Shown: one piece after another, positions 41,830-52,200 of the stretch
Numbering within the stretch: position 1 is the stretch's first letter
Layout of the letters: every line of letters begins with the position of its first letter
Origin: JAQVSH01 sp964349835
GTDB taxonomy: Bacteria; Bacteroidota; Bacteroidia; Bacteroidales; UBA4181
NCBI GenBank assembly: GCA_964349835.1
Contig: CAYGID010000002.1
Span: 1 to 64,000, forward strand
Direction: 5' to 3'
Length of the DNA: 64,000 bases
Notes under the pieces: model-generated
The model's database searches: none
What the model saw: the letters and a program-made list of their open reading frames with translations, nothing else
What the model was told of the DNA's origin: nothing
Position numbers and translations under genes: made by a program

Positions 41830-43731
41830 ATGACAGATTCCTTGAATCACGAATGCGGTATAGCTCTGTTGCGTTTATTAAAACCCCTAAGCTACTACCG
41901 TGAGAAATATGGTTCCTGGATGTATGGGATCCATAAGATGCAGATCCTGATGGAGAAGCAGAGAAACCGAGGGCAGGACGGAGCCGGACTGGCTTGTGTA
42001 AAACTGAACCTGCCCCCCGGATTCCGCTACATATCGCGTCATCGTTCGTTCGAAGAGAATTCGCTCGATCAGGTTTTTAAGATGGTCTATGCCGATTTAG
42101 ACCGTTGTGAGTCGAAATTCCCGCAGCAATTTGCCGACGATACCTGGGCCAAACAGGAGGTTCCCTTTGCCGGGGAGGTCTATATCGGTCACTTGCGATA
42201 TGGAACCTTTGGAACCAACGGAATTGAGAGTATTCATCCGGTTTTGCGGCAGAACAACTGGAAAACCCGTAACTTGTTGTTGGCAGGCAATTTTAATCTC
42301 ACCAATATGGATGAGATTTTTCAACGGCTGGTTGATCTCGGGCAGTTTCCCACTGAACTCTCCGATACAGTGACCATCCTCGAGAATGTGGGCCATTTTC
42401 TTGATCGGCAGAACCAGCGCCTGTTCGATTCATTAAAGCATCAGGGCTTTTCGAATATGGAGATTTCCGGTCTGATTTCGGATCGCCTTTCGACCGCCGA
42501 TATCTTAAGAGAGTCGAGCAAAAAGTGGGATGGCGGTTATGTTATCGGCGGAATTATCGGGCATGGTGAGATGTTTGCCTATCGCGATCCCTGGGGGATT
42601 CGCCCTGCCTACTATTACTGCGATGAGGAGGTAGTGGTGGTGGCATCGGAACGCGCAGTCATTCAGACTGCTTTCGGCGTCGATTTTGGGTTGGTTAGGG
42701 AGCTTGACCCCGGCACTGCTCTGGTTGTAAAACACTCCGGAGAGTGTTCGGTTCAAACCATCCATCCCATGCAAAAACGGGCAGCCTGTTCTTTTGAGCG
42801 GATCTATTTCTCGCGCGGAAGCGATCAGGAGATCTACCTGGAGCGCAAACGGTTAGGCGAAGCATTGGTTCCTGCTGTTCTTAAAGCGGCGGGGAACGAC
42901 CTGCAGCATACCGTATTTTCGTATATCCCCAATACGGCCGAGGTGGCTTATATGGGTTTGATTAAAGGGCTCGAAAAGCATCAGCTGAACGAAAAGCTGG
43001 AACTCCTTTCGGATTCGGGCATTCTTTCGGATCGGGTCAAGGCCGAAGCCATACTTCGCCGTTCGGTACGCACCGAGAAGGTGGCCATAAAGGATGTAAA
43101 GATGCGCACCTTTATTTCGGACGATAAGGGCCGAAATTCGATGGTGGGTCACGTGTACGATGTAACCTGGGGGAGTATTCAGAAAAATGTGGATACCTTA
43201 GTTATGCTCGATGACTCTATTGTGAGGGGAACCACCCTTCGCAAAAGTATCATCGGCATTCTCGACCGCCTGGGGCCCAAAAAGATTGTAATTGTTTCGT
43301 CGGCGCCACAGATCAGGTATCCCGACTGTTACGGTATAGATATGGCCCGTTTGGGCGATTTTATTGCCTTTCAGGCTGCCATTGCGCTCCATACTAACAG
43401 TGGAAACCAGGCTCTCATTGAGAGGGTGTATCAAAAATGTTTGGAACAGGCGCAATGGCCCAAGGAGGAGGTGGAGAATGCGGTCTCTGAGATCTATGCC
43501 CCCTTTTCGGATGAGGAGATTTCAGCTCAGATTGCCCGCATGTTGAAGATGCCGGGCACAAATGCCGAAATCGAGGTGGTGTTTCAAACGGTTGAGGGGC
43601 TCCACAAGGCGTGCCCCAATCATACAGGCGACTGGTATTTTACCGGCCGTTACCCCACACCGGGCGGGAATAAGGTGGCAAACCGTTCGTTTGTTCTCTT
43701 TATGGAGGGCTCGTCGGTTCGCCCCTACTGA
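41830..43731 (+). CDS. purF: Long-form amidophosphoribosyltransferase (PurF homologue)
   Basis: 633 residues from ATG 41830, longer than the 460-510 of standard PurF. MTDSLNHE precedes Cys9, which starts the CGIALLRL segment and should be the Ntn glutaminase nucleophile after propeptide cleavage. QRNRGQDGAGLACV and YIGHLRYGTFG are glutaminase motifs. The PRTase domain has the PRPP loop VMLDDSIVRGTTLRKS. The enzyme makes phosphoribosylamine, the first committed purine step. The extra length is spread through inserts and a C-terminal extension (ADRVYQ-type helices, then TGDWYFTGRYPTPGG). Bacteroidales carry this long subfamily, sometimes beside a standard PurF, so its exact role is less certain. 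Confidence 0.85.
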   Translation: MTDSLNHECGIALLRLLKPLSYYREKYGSWMYGIHKMQILMEKQRNRGQDGAGLACVKLNLPPGFRYISRHRSFEENSLDQVFKMVYADLDRCESKFPQQFADDTWAKQEVPFAGEVYIGHLRYGTFGTNGIESIHPVLRQNNWKTRNLLLAGNFNLTNMDEIFQRLVDLGQFPTELSDTVTILENVGHFLDRQNQRLFDSLKHQGFSNMEISGLISDRLSTADILRESSKKWDGGYVIGGIIGHGEMFAYRDPWGIRPAYYYCDEEVVVVASERAVIQTAFGVDFGLVRELDPGTALVVKHSGECSVQTIHPMQKRAACSFERIYFSRGSDQEIYLERKRLGEALVPAVLKAAGNDLQHTVFSYIPNTAEVAYMGLIKGLEKHQLNEKLELLSDSGILSDRVKAEAILRRSVRTEKVAIKDVKMRTFISDDKGRNSMVGHVYDVTWGSIQKNVDTLVMLDDSIVRGTTLRKSIIGILDRLGPKKIVIVSSAPQIRYPDCYGIDMARLGDFIAFQAAIALHTNSGNQALIERVYQKCLEQAQWPKEEVENAVSEIYAPFSDEEISAQIARMLKMPGTNAEIEVVFQTVEGLHKACPNHTGDWYFTGRYPTPGGNKVANRSFVLFMEGSSVRPY

Positions 43732-43743
43732 CCCGATTAGCAC

Positions 43744-44643
43744 ATGTGGGTTTACTTTGCCGTTCTCTCTTCGCTTCTGCTCGGGGGCTACGATATTCTG
43801 AAAAAATCATCGCTTCGGTTGAACGCGGTATTGCCTGTGCTTTTTGTAGCGGCTCTTTCGGGAGCGATGCTCTTTGTGCCACCTCTTCTGGTTTCGTATG
43901 CCAATCCCGAATGGGCCCGGATGCATGCGTTTTATATCGCTCCGCTTTCGCTCCGCGAACATATATGGGTCTTTCTAAAGTCGATTCTGGTGGGTGCCTC
44001 CTGGATTCTGAACTATTATGCCATGAAGCACCTTCCCCTTACCGTTGTATCGCCTATTCGTTCGAGCGGCCCCCTCTGGACGGTTGTAGGTGCTTTGCTG
44101 ATTTTTGGCGAGAGGCTCTCTTTGCTGCAATGGACCGGATTAGCAGTTAGTCTACTGTTTTTTTGGTACTTCTCTTTCAGCGGCAGGCGCGAAGGCCTCT
44201 CGTTTACACAAAATCGGTGGATGCTTTGCATCTTTGCCGGCACGTTGCTAGGCTCCATGAGCGGGCTCTACGACAAGTTTTTGGTGGCTCGCATGGATAG
44301 GATTGCAATGCAGGCCTGGTTCTCGCTCTATCTGCTTCCGGTTATCTTTCCTTTTGTGCTGTTGCGTTGGTATCCCCGAAGAGGGAGCGATCCCTTTCTG
44401 TGGCGCTGGACCATTCCGATGATTGGGGTGGTGTTAACCGTAACCGATTTTGTCTACTTCTATGCCCTCTCTTTTCCCGACTCGCTGGTTTCGATTGTGT
44501 CGGCCGTGAGGCGTACCAGTGTGGTGGTTCCGTTTGTGGCGGGTGTTTTTCTCTTTCGCGAAAAGAATAACTTGCTTCCCAAGGTGATTGCCCTCGCAGG
44601 CATGGTGTTGGGGGTACTCTTGATAGCATTGGGCACAAGGTAA
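43744..44643 (+). CDS. DMT-superfamily EamA-type transporter
   Basis: 299 residues and about ten hydrophobic helices arranged as two EamA repeats. The first ends with PIRSSGPLWTVVGALLIFGERLS and the second with FPDSLVSIVSAVRRTSVVVP, both typical glycine/serine-rich substrate-side segments. It lies 12 bp after purF in the same direction and could share its transcript. The substrate is unknown; export of a small metabolite is usual in the family. Confidence 0.85.
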   Translation: MWVYFAVLSSLLLGGYDILKKSSLRLNAVLPVLFVAALSGAMLFVPPLLVSYANPEWARMHAFYIAPLSLREHIWVFLKSILVGASWILNYYAMKHLPLTVVSPIRSSGPLWTVVGALLIFGERLSLLQWTGLAVSLLFFWYFSFSGRREGLSFTQNRWMLCIFAGTLLGSMSGLYDKFLVARMDRIAMQAWFSLYLLPVIFPFVLLRWYPRRGSDPFLWRWTIPMIGVVLTVTDFVYFYALSFPDSLVSIVSAVRRTSVVVPFVAGVFLFREKNNLLPKVIALAGMVLGVLLIALGTR

Positions 44644-44712
44644 CAATTGTGCCATTTTCGCGCATTTTTGCCGGAAATCTTTCAGGAATTATCGTGGTAA
44701 CGGTTAATTGTG

Positions 44713-44720
44713 TAACTTTG
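44713..44720 (+). promoter_or_regulatory. -7 element (TAacTTTG) of the aldolase gene
   Basis: TAACTTTG matches TAnnTTTG exactly and lies 38 bp upstream of the aldolase ATG. Confidence 0.55.
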
Positions 44721-44758
44721 GGCGCGAGAAAACGATTATTCATTTAAACAGATAGATT

Positions 44759-45751
44759 ATGGTTTCATACAAAGAATTGGGCCTGGTCAACTCCAAAGAG
44801 TTGTTCGCAAAGGCAGTGGCCGGCGGATATGCAATCCCCGCGTTTAATTTTAACAATATGGAGCAGTTGCAAGCCATTGTTTTGGCTTGTGTCGAAGCAA
44901 AATCGCCCGTTATTCTTCAGGTTTCGAGCGGTGCACGCAAATATGCCAATCAGACATTGCTCCGCTATATGGCTCAGGGAGCTGTGGAGTATGCCAAAGA
45001 GTTGGGTTGCAATATTCCCATTGTACTGCATCTCGACCACGGCGATAGCTTTGAACTCTGCAAGTCGTGTATTGAGTTCGGATTCTCTTCGGTTATGATT
45101 GATGGTTCGCATCTTCCCTACGAAGAGAATGTGGCGCTCACCAAAAAGGTGGTGGAGTATGCCCATCAGAATGGTGTAACCGTAGAGGGAGAACTGGGCG
45201 TTCTGGCCGGTATCGAGGATGAGGTTTCGGCCGAACACCACGTCTATACCGAACCCGATATGGTTGAGGATTTTGTAAAGAAGACCGGTGTTGATTCGCT
45301 GGCCATTTCGATTGGAACCTCGCACGGTGCCAATAAGTTTAAACCGTCGCAGTGCACGCTCACGCCCGAAGGTGTGTTGGTGCCCCCGGCTCTTCGGTTC
45401 GACATCCTCGAAGAGATTGAAAAGAGGATTCCCGGATTTCCTATTGTGCTCCACGGCGCCTCTTCGGTTCCTCAAGAGCAGGTTGCCACCATTAATAAGT
45501 ACGGTGGTGCTATGGTTGATGCCATCGGTATTCCCGAAGAGCAGCTCCGTAAGGCAGCGGCCTCGGCTGTTTGCAAGATCAATATCGACAGCGACGGACG
45601 TTTGGCCATGACGGCTGCCATTCGCGAGGTGTTAGCCACCAAACCGGCCGAATTTGACCCCAGGAAATATTTGGGTCCCGCACGCGACGCACTGAAAGCT
45701 CTCTATATTCACAAATGCAAGAATGTTCTTGGAAGTGCCGGCAAGGCCTGA
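44759..45751 (+). CDS. fba: Class II fructose-1,6-bisphosphate aldolase
   Basis: 330 residues. AIPAFNFNNMEQLQAIV at the N-terminus, IVLHLDHGDSFELC with zinc His and catalytic Asp, VEGELGVLAGIEDEV, SIGTSHGANKF and IVLHGASSVPQE are class II aldolase motifs. The zinc enzyme splits fructose-1,6-bisphosphate in glycolysis and runs in reverse in gluconeogenesis. It is monocistronic with its own -7 element and terminator. Confidence 0.96.
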   Translation: MVSYKELGLVNSKELFAKAVAGGYAIPAFNFNNMEQLQAIVLACVEAKSPVILQVSSGARKYANQTLLRYMAQGAVEYAKELGCNIPIVLHLDHGDSFELCKSCIEFGFSSVMIDGSHLPYEENVALTKKVVEYAHQNGVTVEGELGVLAGIEDEVSAEHHVYTEPDMVEDFVKKTGVDSLAISIGTSHGANKFKPSQCTLTPEGVLVPPALRFDILEEIEKRIPGFPIVLHGASSVPQEQVATINKYGGAMVDAIGIPEEQLRKAAASAVCKINIDSDGRLAMTAAIREVLATKPAEFDPRKYLGPARDALKALYIHKCKNVLGSAGKA

Positions 45752-45774
45752 TAAGAACTGCGTGCCTATTCCTT

Positions 45775-45808
45775 AAGAGGGTGTCTCACTAATCTGAGGC
45801 ACCCTCTT
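45775..45808 (+). terminator. Terminator of the aldolase gene
   Basis: AAGAGGGTGTCTC pairs with GAGGCACCCTCTT (one G-T) around ACTAATCT, followed by TG. It is 24 bp after the aldolase stop. Confidence 0.85.
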
Positions 45809-45928
45809 TGCTTGTGCATTGTTTCTACTCGATTTTGCTACCGGATTAGCCCGAACCATTTGACTTTTCCTCTCAATGCACTATATTTACCCGTTGGCAC
45901 AGAGGAGCCGAACCGCAAAACCACTATC

Positions 45929-46789
45929 ATGAACAGAGTGCTAGTCACAGGATGTAACGGCCAGTTGGGAAAAGAGATGCAGGAGGTAATTGCCCGCTTC
46001 GGCGATTTCGAGGGTATCTTTACCGATTTTGAGGAACTCGATATCACCGATGAGAGCGCGGTAATCCGTTTTGTGGAGGAGGCCCGCCCCCGGTTCATTG
46101 TGAATTGCGCTGCCTATACCGCAGTCGACAAAGCTGAAACCGACGAACGAGCCGCTTGGCTGTTGAATGTTCGGGCCGTTAGAAATCTGGTGAACGCCGC
46201 CGAACGGGTGGGCGCTTTTCTGGTGCACATCTCTACCGACTACGTTTTCGACGGAACCTCTTCGGTGCCCTACAAAGAGTCGGACCCCGAGCATCCGGTT
46301 TCGGTGTATGGGCGAACCAAGGCCGAAGGGGAGAGGCCTGTACTCGATTATGAATGGGGCACGGTGGTTCGAACCTCGTGGCTCTATTCGCCTCACGGCA
46401 ACAATTTTGCCAAAACCATACGCAGGCTGGGCCGCGAACGTTCGGTACTCCAGGTGGTGTTCGACCAAGTGGGTACCCCCACCTACGCCCTCGATCTTGC
46501 CGAAACCCTGTTCCATTTGATGAGTCGTTGGGCCGACGGTCACTATGTGGCCGGTCTCTACCATTTTTCGAACGAAGGGGTCTGCAGCTGGTACGATTTT
46601 GCCCGGGAGATTCTGCTTAGTAGCGAAATGGCCTGCTCTGTTCAGCCGGTCGAAAGCAGCGCTTTCCCCAGTCCGGTAAAGCGTCCGGCTTACAGTGTGT
46701 TGAACAAGTCAAAAATCAAGGCGCTTCTGCAGATTGAAGTCAGGCACTGGCAGGATGCGTGGCGCCATTGCCTCACCCGCTTCGATTAA
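45929..46789 (+). CDS. rfbD: dTDP-4-dehydrorhamnose reductase
   Basis: 286 residues from ATG 45929. The Rossmann loop VTGCNGQLGKEM, NCAAYTAVDKAE, HISTDYVFDG and the SDR YGRTKAEGE catalytic Tyr-x-x-x-Lys are all RmlD features. It reduces dTDP-4-keto-rhamnose with NAD(P)H to dTDP-rhamnose for surface polysaccharide. The rfbA, B and C partners are not in the window. The frame opens 117 bp upstream but the N-terminus there is not family-like. Confidence 0.93.
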   Translation: MNRVLVTGCNGQLGKEMQEVIARFGDFEGIFTDFEELDITDESAVIRFVEEARPRFIVNCAAYTAVDKAETDERAAWLLNVRAVRNLVNAAERVGAFLVHISTDYVFDGTSSVPYKESDPEHPVSVYGRTKAEGERPVLDYEWGTVVRTSWLYSPHGNNFAKTIRRLGRERSVLQVVFDQVGTPTYALDLAETLFHLMSRWADGHYVAGLYHFSNEGVCSWYDFAREILLSSEMACSVQPVESSAFPSPVKRPAYSVLNKSKIKALLQIEVRHWQDAWRHCLTRFD

Positions 46790-46842
46790 TCATTTTTGCA
46801 CACATATACCTGTTATTCTGTTCACTCTTAAACCTTTGCCAT

Positions 46843-47481
46843 ATGAAAACGATTCTCCGTTACACTCTCCTGCTTGTGTCTCTTTTTTGGTTTTCTGCCT
46901 GCCAAAAGGCCCCACAACCCGTATCTCTCTTCAATGGTACCGATCTTGCCGGTTGGGTTCCTTACATTGCTCCCGACAGCCTTATTACCAATCCTGCCGA
47001 TGTGTACAAGGTGAAAGAGGGGTGTATCTGGATTAGCGGAAAGCCTTTCGGTTATCTCCGCACCGAGAAGGAGTATACCGACTATGTGCTTCACGTGGAG
47101 TGGCGTTGGGATGGTGAGGCTACCAACAGCGGCCTTTTCCAGCGGATCTTGCTCCCCGATCAGACCTTCCCCAAAGCTATTGAGGTGCAGTTGGCTGCAG
47201 GTAAGGCAGGCGATTTCGTGATGCTCGGAGGGTCGAAGATCAATGAAACCAAAGAAACTGGTCCGTTTCCTGTAGTGAAAAGCATAAACCCTTCGAACGA
47301 AAAAGCGGTTGGTGAATGGAATACGGCAGAGATTACCTGCAAGGGAGATTCTATTATTGTGGTTATTAACGGTTTGTTGCAAAATAAGGCTTCAGGGGCT
47401 CCCACTTCCGGTTATATCGGATTGCAGAGCGAAGGCGGACCTGTGATGTTTAGGTCGATTACGGTGACCCCCCTGCAATAA
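46843..47481 (+). CDS. DUF1080 (3-keto-disaccharide hydrolase-fold) lipoprotein
   Basis: 212 residues from ATG 46843. The signal peptide ends in the lipobox FSAC (Cys near 18). FNGTDLAGW starts the DUF1080 concanavalin-like fold; DYVLHVEWRWDGEATNSGLF and GYIGLQSEGGPVMFRSITV complete it. Some DUF1080 proteins hydrolyse 3-keto-glycosides produced by sugar oxidoreductases; others are only sugar-binding. The substrate is unknown. It sits 53 bp after rfbD and 35 bp before a phosphohexomutase. Confidence 0.87.
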   Translation: MKTILRYTLLLVSLFWFSACQKAPQPVSLFNGTDLAGWVPYIAPDSLITNPADVYKVKEGCIWISGKPFGYLRTEKEYTDYVLHVEWRWDGEATNSGLFQRILLPDQTFPKAIEVQLAAGKAGDFVMLGGSKINETKETGPFPVVKSINPSNEKAVGEWNTAEITCKGDSIIVVINGLLQNKASGAPTSGYIGLQSEGGPVMFRSITVTPLQ

Positions 47482-47516
47482 TCGTTTCGAATTTTTCAAA
47501 TCAGATCATTTTTTCT

Positions 47517-49271
47517 ATGCAAAACGATGTGAAAGAACGGGCACTCCGGTGGCTCGATCCTGTGTTTGATGCAGAGACCCGAACAAAGGTTGAGGCACTT
47601 CTGAAGGAGGATGGGTCGGAATTGACCGAGTGTTTTTACCGAAATCTCGAATTCGGAACCGGCGGTCTCCGCGGACTGATGGGGGTTGGAACCAATCGTA
47701 TGAATGTCTATACGGTGGGAATGGCCACGCAAGGGTTGTGCAACTATCTGAAGAGATGCTTTGCTTCGCTTCCGGTTATCAAGGTGGCAATAGCCTACGA
47801 CAGCCGCAACAACAGCGCCCTTTTTGCCCGTACTGCTGCCGGCATCTTTTCGGCCAATGGTATGATAGCCTATCTGTTCGACGAGTTGCGTCCCACGCCC
47901 GAACTCTCTTTTGCCATCAGGCATCTGGGCTGTCAGAGCGGCTTGGTCATTACGGCTTCGCATAACCCCAAAGAGTACAATGGCTATAAGGCCTACTGGA
48001 ACGACGGAGGGCAGGTGATAGCCCCGCACGATAACAATATCATTGCCGAGGTGGAGGCCATTCGGTCGCCCCATGAGGTTCACTTCGACGGTCCGGCTCA
48101 ACATATCATCTCGATTGGCAGCGAAATCGATGAACTCTACACCAACGCCATTGCAACGCTCTCCCTTTCGCCCGAAGTCATTGCCCGGCAAAAGGATTTA
48201 AAGATTGTATACACTCCTATTCATGGTACGGGTGTGACCTTGGTTCCAATGATGCTCAAGAAGTTGGGCTTTTCGAACCTGATTCATGTGCCTGCCCAGG
48301 ATGTTTCCGACGGAAACTTTCCTACCGTGGTTTCGCCCAATCCCGAAGAGGCCGCTGCGCTTTCGATGGCTATTGAGCAGGCTCGGGCTACAGATGCCGA
48401 TATTGTGATGGCTACCGATCCCGATGCCGATCGTGTGGGTCTTGCCGTGAAGGAGAGTAGCGGGGAGTGGATTTTGTTGAATGGCAACCAGGCAGCCTCT
48501 CTTCTGATTGATTATCTGGTTTCACGGCGCCACGATACGGGCCGCCTCACCGGGAACGAATATCTGGTGAAGACTATTGTCACCACCGAATTGGTGGCCG
48601 AAATAGGAAAGGCACATGGTGTAAAGTGTTACGATGTGCTTACCGGTTTTAAGTGGATTGCCGACATGATTGCCCGAAACGAGGGCAAAGGCACCTTTAT
48701 CGGGGGTGGTGAGGAGAGTTACGGCTATTTGTGCGGCGATTTTGTGCGCGACAAGGATGCTGTGATGTCGTGTGCCCTGTTTGCTGAGATTGCTGCCTAT
48801 GCAAAAGACCAGGGCAAAACCCTCTATGATCTGTTGCTGGATATCTACACCCGTTACGGACTCTATCTCGAAAAGGGGATATCTGTGGTGAAAAAGGGTA
48901 AATCGGGAGCCGAAGAGATTCAGGCTATGATGGAGGGGTACCGGAAGAATCCCCTTACCCAAATTAATGGCTCGGAGGTTGTTAAGCGGATTGATTACAT
49001 GAGCCTCGAGGCATACGACACGAACACCGGCCAAACATCGAAGGTCGATCTTCCTGAATCGGATGTGATACAATACTTTACCGCCGATGGCTCTAAGATT
49101 ACCATACGACCTTCCGGAACAGAGCCCAAGATTAAGTTTTATATTGCTGTACAAGAGCCGCTTGCATCGTCAGCCGATTTTCGCCCGGTGCAGGCTCGTC
49201 TCGAAGATCGCATTGAGGCTATTGCCGGTCCCTTACATTGCGTTGAGGCGCTCTCTTGTGGACTTCTCTAG
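47517..49271 (+). CDS. Phosphoglucomutase/phosphomannomutase family protein
   Basis: 584 residues, the long bacterial phospho-sugar mutase form (PgcA-like). EFGTGGLRGLMGVGTNRMN binds the substrate, TASHNPKEYNGYK holds the catalytic phospho-Ser, TDPDADRVGLA the Mg site, GGGEESYGY the sugar loop and RPSGTEPKIKFY the phosphate-binding end. It interconverts hexose-1- and hexose-6-phosphates, feeding nucleotide-sugar pathways including rhamnose. Its stop TAG overlaps the stop of the convergent GH3 gene in CTAG at 49268-49271. Confidence 0.94.
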   Translation: MQNDVKERALRWLDPVFDAETRTKVEALLKEDGSELTECFYRNLEFGTGGLRGLMGVGTNRMNVYTVGMATQGLCNYLKRCFASLPVIKVAIAYDSRNNSALFARTAAGIFSANGMIAYLFDELRPTPELSFAIRHLGCQSGLVITASHNPKEYNGYKAYWNDGGQVIAPHDNNIIAEVEAIRSPHEVHFDGPAQHIISIGSEIDELYTNAIATLSLSPEVIARQKDLKIVYTPIHGTGVTLVPMMLKKLGFSNLIHVPAQDVSDGNFPTVVSPNPEEAAALSMAIEQARATDADIVMATDPDADRVGLAVKESSGEWILLNGNQAASLLIDYLVSRRHDTGRLTGNEYLVKTIVTTELVAEIGKAHGVKCYDVLTGFKWIADMIARNEGKGTFIGGGEESYGYLCGDFVRDKDAVMSCALFAEIAAYAKDQGKTLYDLLLDIYTRYGLYLEKGISVVKKGKSGAEEIQAMMEGYRKNPLTQINGSEVVKRIDYMSLEAYDTNTGQTSKVDLPESDVIQYFTADGSKITIRPSGTEPKIKFYIAVQEPLASSADFRPVQARLEDRIEAIAGPLHCVEALSCGLL

Positions 49272-52200
49272 AGCCTCCTTACCGCTGCCGAAAAGCGCTC
49301 CAGAATCCGGGTTCGGGTTGAGAGCGTGGTGAGGGTGGTGTTTAGAGGGTCGGGGTGTACCCGGTTGGTAAGAAACAGGAAGATTAGCCCGGTTTGCGGA
49401 TCGGCCCACATAAACGGACCGGTAAAGCCACTGTGACCGAAGCTTGAGAGTGAAACGGCATCGGTGGGAACCGGCCCTTTTTTGCGCGCATCCGGGTCGG
49501 GCTTGTCGAATCCCAGCCCCCGGCGGTTTCCGTTTGCCTGGCAGAATTGGCAGGCAGTAAAGAGATTAACCGTTGTCGGTTCTAACAGTTGTTCGCCTCC
49601 GTAAGAGCCTTTGTTGACCAGCATTTGCATCACCTTTGCCAGGTCGTTGGCATTCGAAAACAGCCCCGCATGTCCCGCCACACCGCCCATCATGGCAGCC
49701 CCTTCGTCGTGTACATAACCCCGAATCAGCCGGCGTCTGAAAAAGAGGTCGTTTGCCGTGGGTGCTATGATTTGTTCGGGAAATGAATCGAGCGGGTTAA
49801 ACATCAGGGTGGAGGTGCCCAGGGGTGCGAAAAAACGCGACTCAACATATTTTTGCAGCGGCATACCACTCTCTTTTTCGATAATTCGCAGCAGATAGTA
49901 GTAACCCAGATCGCTGTAGAGATATCGGCCGCGGTTTCGGATTGGCGACTCGTCTATTATTCGGTATAGGCTGTCTCTTCCCGATTTCGCCATATAGAGG
50001 TTGGAGGCCACACGGAAGGGAAATGAGGCTGATGCGCTCTGAGCATACCACCCTTCTACATAGCGCAGCGAATCATTGGCAAATAATGACTCTCCCAGCC
50101 TGATGGTGTGCCGGGCGGTTCTTCGGCCCGAGAAGAGGCTTTCGCCCGGTATGGCAGCTTGTACAGTTCGCCGGTAAAAGGGAATAAAGGCCTCCAATCC
50201 TGCCTGGTGTGTCAATATTTGCCGAAGGGTGAGGTTTGCTTTGTTGGTTGCTTTGAGTTCGGGTAGCCAGAACGAAAGTTGTTTGTCGAGCGAAATGTTG
50301 TGGCTCTCATAGAGTTTCATTGCCGAGAGTACTGTGGCGGCAACTTTTGTTATGGATGCCAGGTCGTAAAGGGTTGAGTCGGTAACCGCTTCTCCTTCTA
50401 AATATTGCGTTGATCCATAGTTTTTTCGAAAAAAGACCTTCCCATCTTTTGCGGCTACGATCTGGCAACCCGGAATTGCTTTGGCCTTGATAGCCTCCTG
50501 AACCAGCGCATCGATGCTCCTCAGGGAGTCGGTGGAGATGCCCAAAGCCTCGGGCAGTGTGTAGGCGAGCCGCAGCCCTCCGCGGGTGGCAACACCCATC
50601 CCGCTCCGCAGTGAATCGTTTATGGAAACCGGCAGTACCCCTTTTGCTCCGATTCCGCCGAAAATGATCTGTGCTGTTTTGTCGTGTGCCAGATCGCTAT
50701 CTTCGAATGCCACAAGAAGGGCCTTGTAGTGCGATGTAGCCCGCGATTCGCTCCAGGCATAGGGACAGCCGAACAGTGCCAGAATAAGCGACTGGCGAGC
50801 AGCTAGCCTATCGAAGAAGGCAACGGTCGAAGCCGCTACACCGAAGTTGCGGGCCGGTAGAGAATTGGTATTATGTACCCCTCCAATCACGAGGTCGTAG
50901 CCGGCCAATTTTTCGAGGAGGGCCTTGTGGTCGCTCTCCTGTTCGGGGAGGAAAAAGATGTCGGTTTTGCAATAATCGGCTACCCTTTTCGCAAAAAAGT
51001 TGGGTTTCGAACCTCCGGCAAGGAGCAGCGCAATTCGTTTGGTTGCAATCTCTTTTAGGGGAATCGCCTCGTTCTGGTTGTTGAGCAGGGTGATAGCGTT
51101 TTCCATGATTTTATGCTGGAGCAGTTCGGCTCCCCGGCTGTTCAGTTCGGCGTGCAGGTTGTGTAGCGCAATGGATCTGTTTTTTGTCAGACCAGCCATC
51201 TCCTTGGCCGCCAGAATTCTGCGGCACGAGGTTTCGAGCCGGGCAGGGTCGATCCGTTTGCTGAGGATGGCCTCCCGGATGGCGGCAATGGCCTTTGGGA
51301 CATCGGCAGGCATCACCAGAATATCGTTTCCCGCCTCAAAGGCTCTGACCTCTAGTTCGCCACTCTGGAAAGAGTCGCTGGCTCCCTTCATATTCAGGGC
51401 GTCGGTATAGACCAATCCTCCAAAATTCATCTCTCGGCGAAGAAGGGTGTCTATCGCTGCACGGCTGAGCGAGGTGGGCATTTTCGACCGGCTGTCGATA
51501 GCGGGTACATAGAGATGGGCACTCATGATTCCCGAAGCCCCCGCGGCAATCATGGCTCTAAAGGGGGCCAGTTCGGTGGAGTCGAGTTGCGCACGCGTGC
51601 GGTTTACCACCGGGAGGGTCAGGTGGCTGTCGGTTTCGGTATCGCCGTGGCCGGGAAAATGTTTGGCCGAGGTAAAGATGCCACCATCCTGCATCCCTTT
51701 CATGTAGGCAATGGCCAATTGTGAAACCCTTGCGGGATTTTCGCCAAACGAACGGGTACCAATCACCGGATTGTTCCGATTGCTGTTGACATCGACGGCA
51801 GGTGCAAAATTGATATGGATTCCCACTCTCCGGCACTGATCAGCAACAAAGCGCCCCATCTCATAAATGATGCTGTCGTTTTGAATGGCACCCAACAACA
51901 TCTGCCGGGGAAGCCTGGGTACGCTGTCGAGCCGCATGAAAAGACCCCACTCGCCGTCGATAGCAATGAGTAGCGGTACCTTGCTCTCGGTTTGAAATCG
52001 TTCTGTCATAAGAACCTGTCGTCCAGGCCCTCCCTGAAAAAAGAGGATACTGCCCACCCCATATCTTTTTATCAGTTCGCTAATCTCTTCGGTGTGCGAA
52101 CGGTCGCGGTTCGAATAGGCCGGTATCATTAAGAGCTGGGCAATTTTCTGATCGAGCGACAAACTGTTGTACACCGAATCGACCCAAGTGCTGTGCAGAC

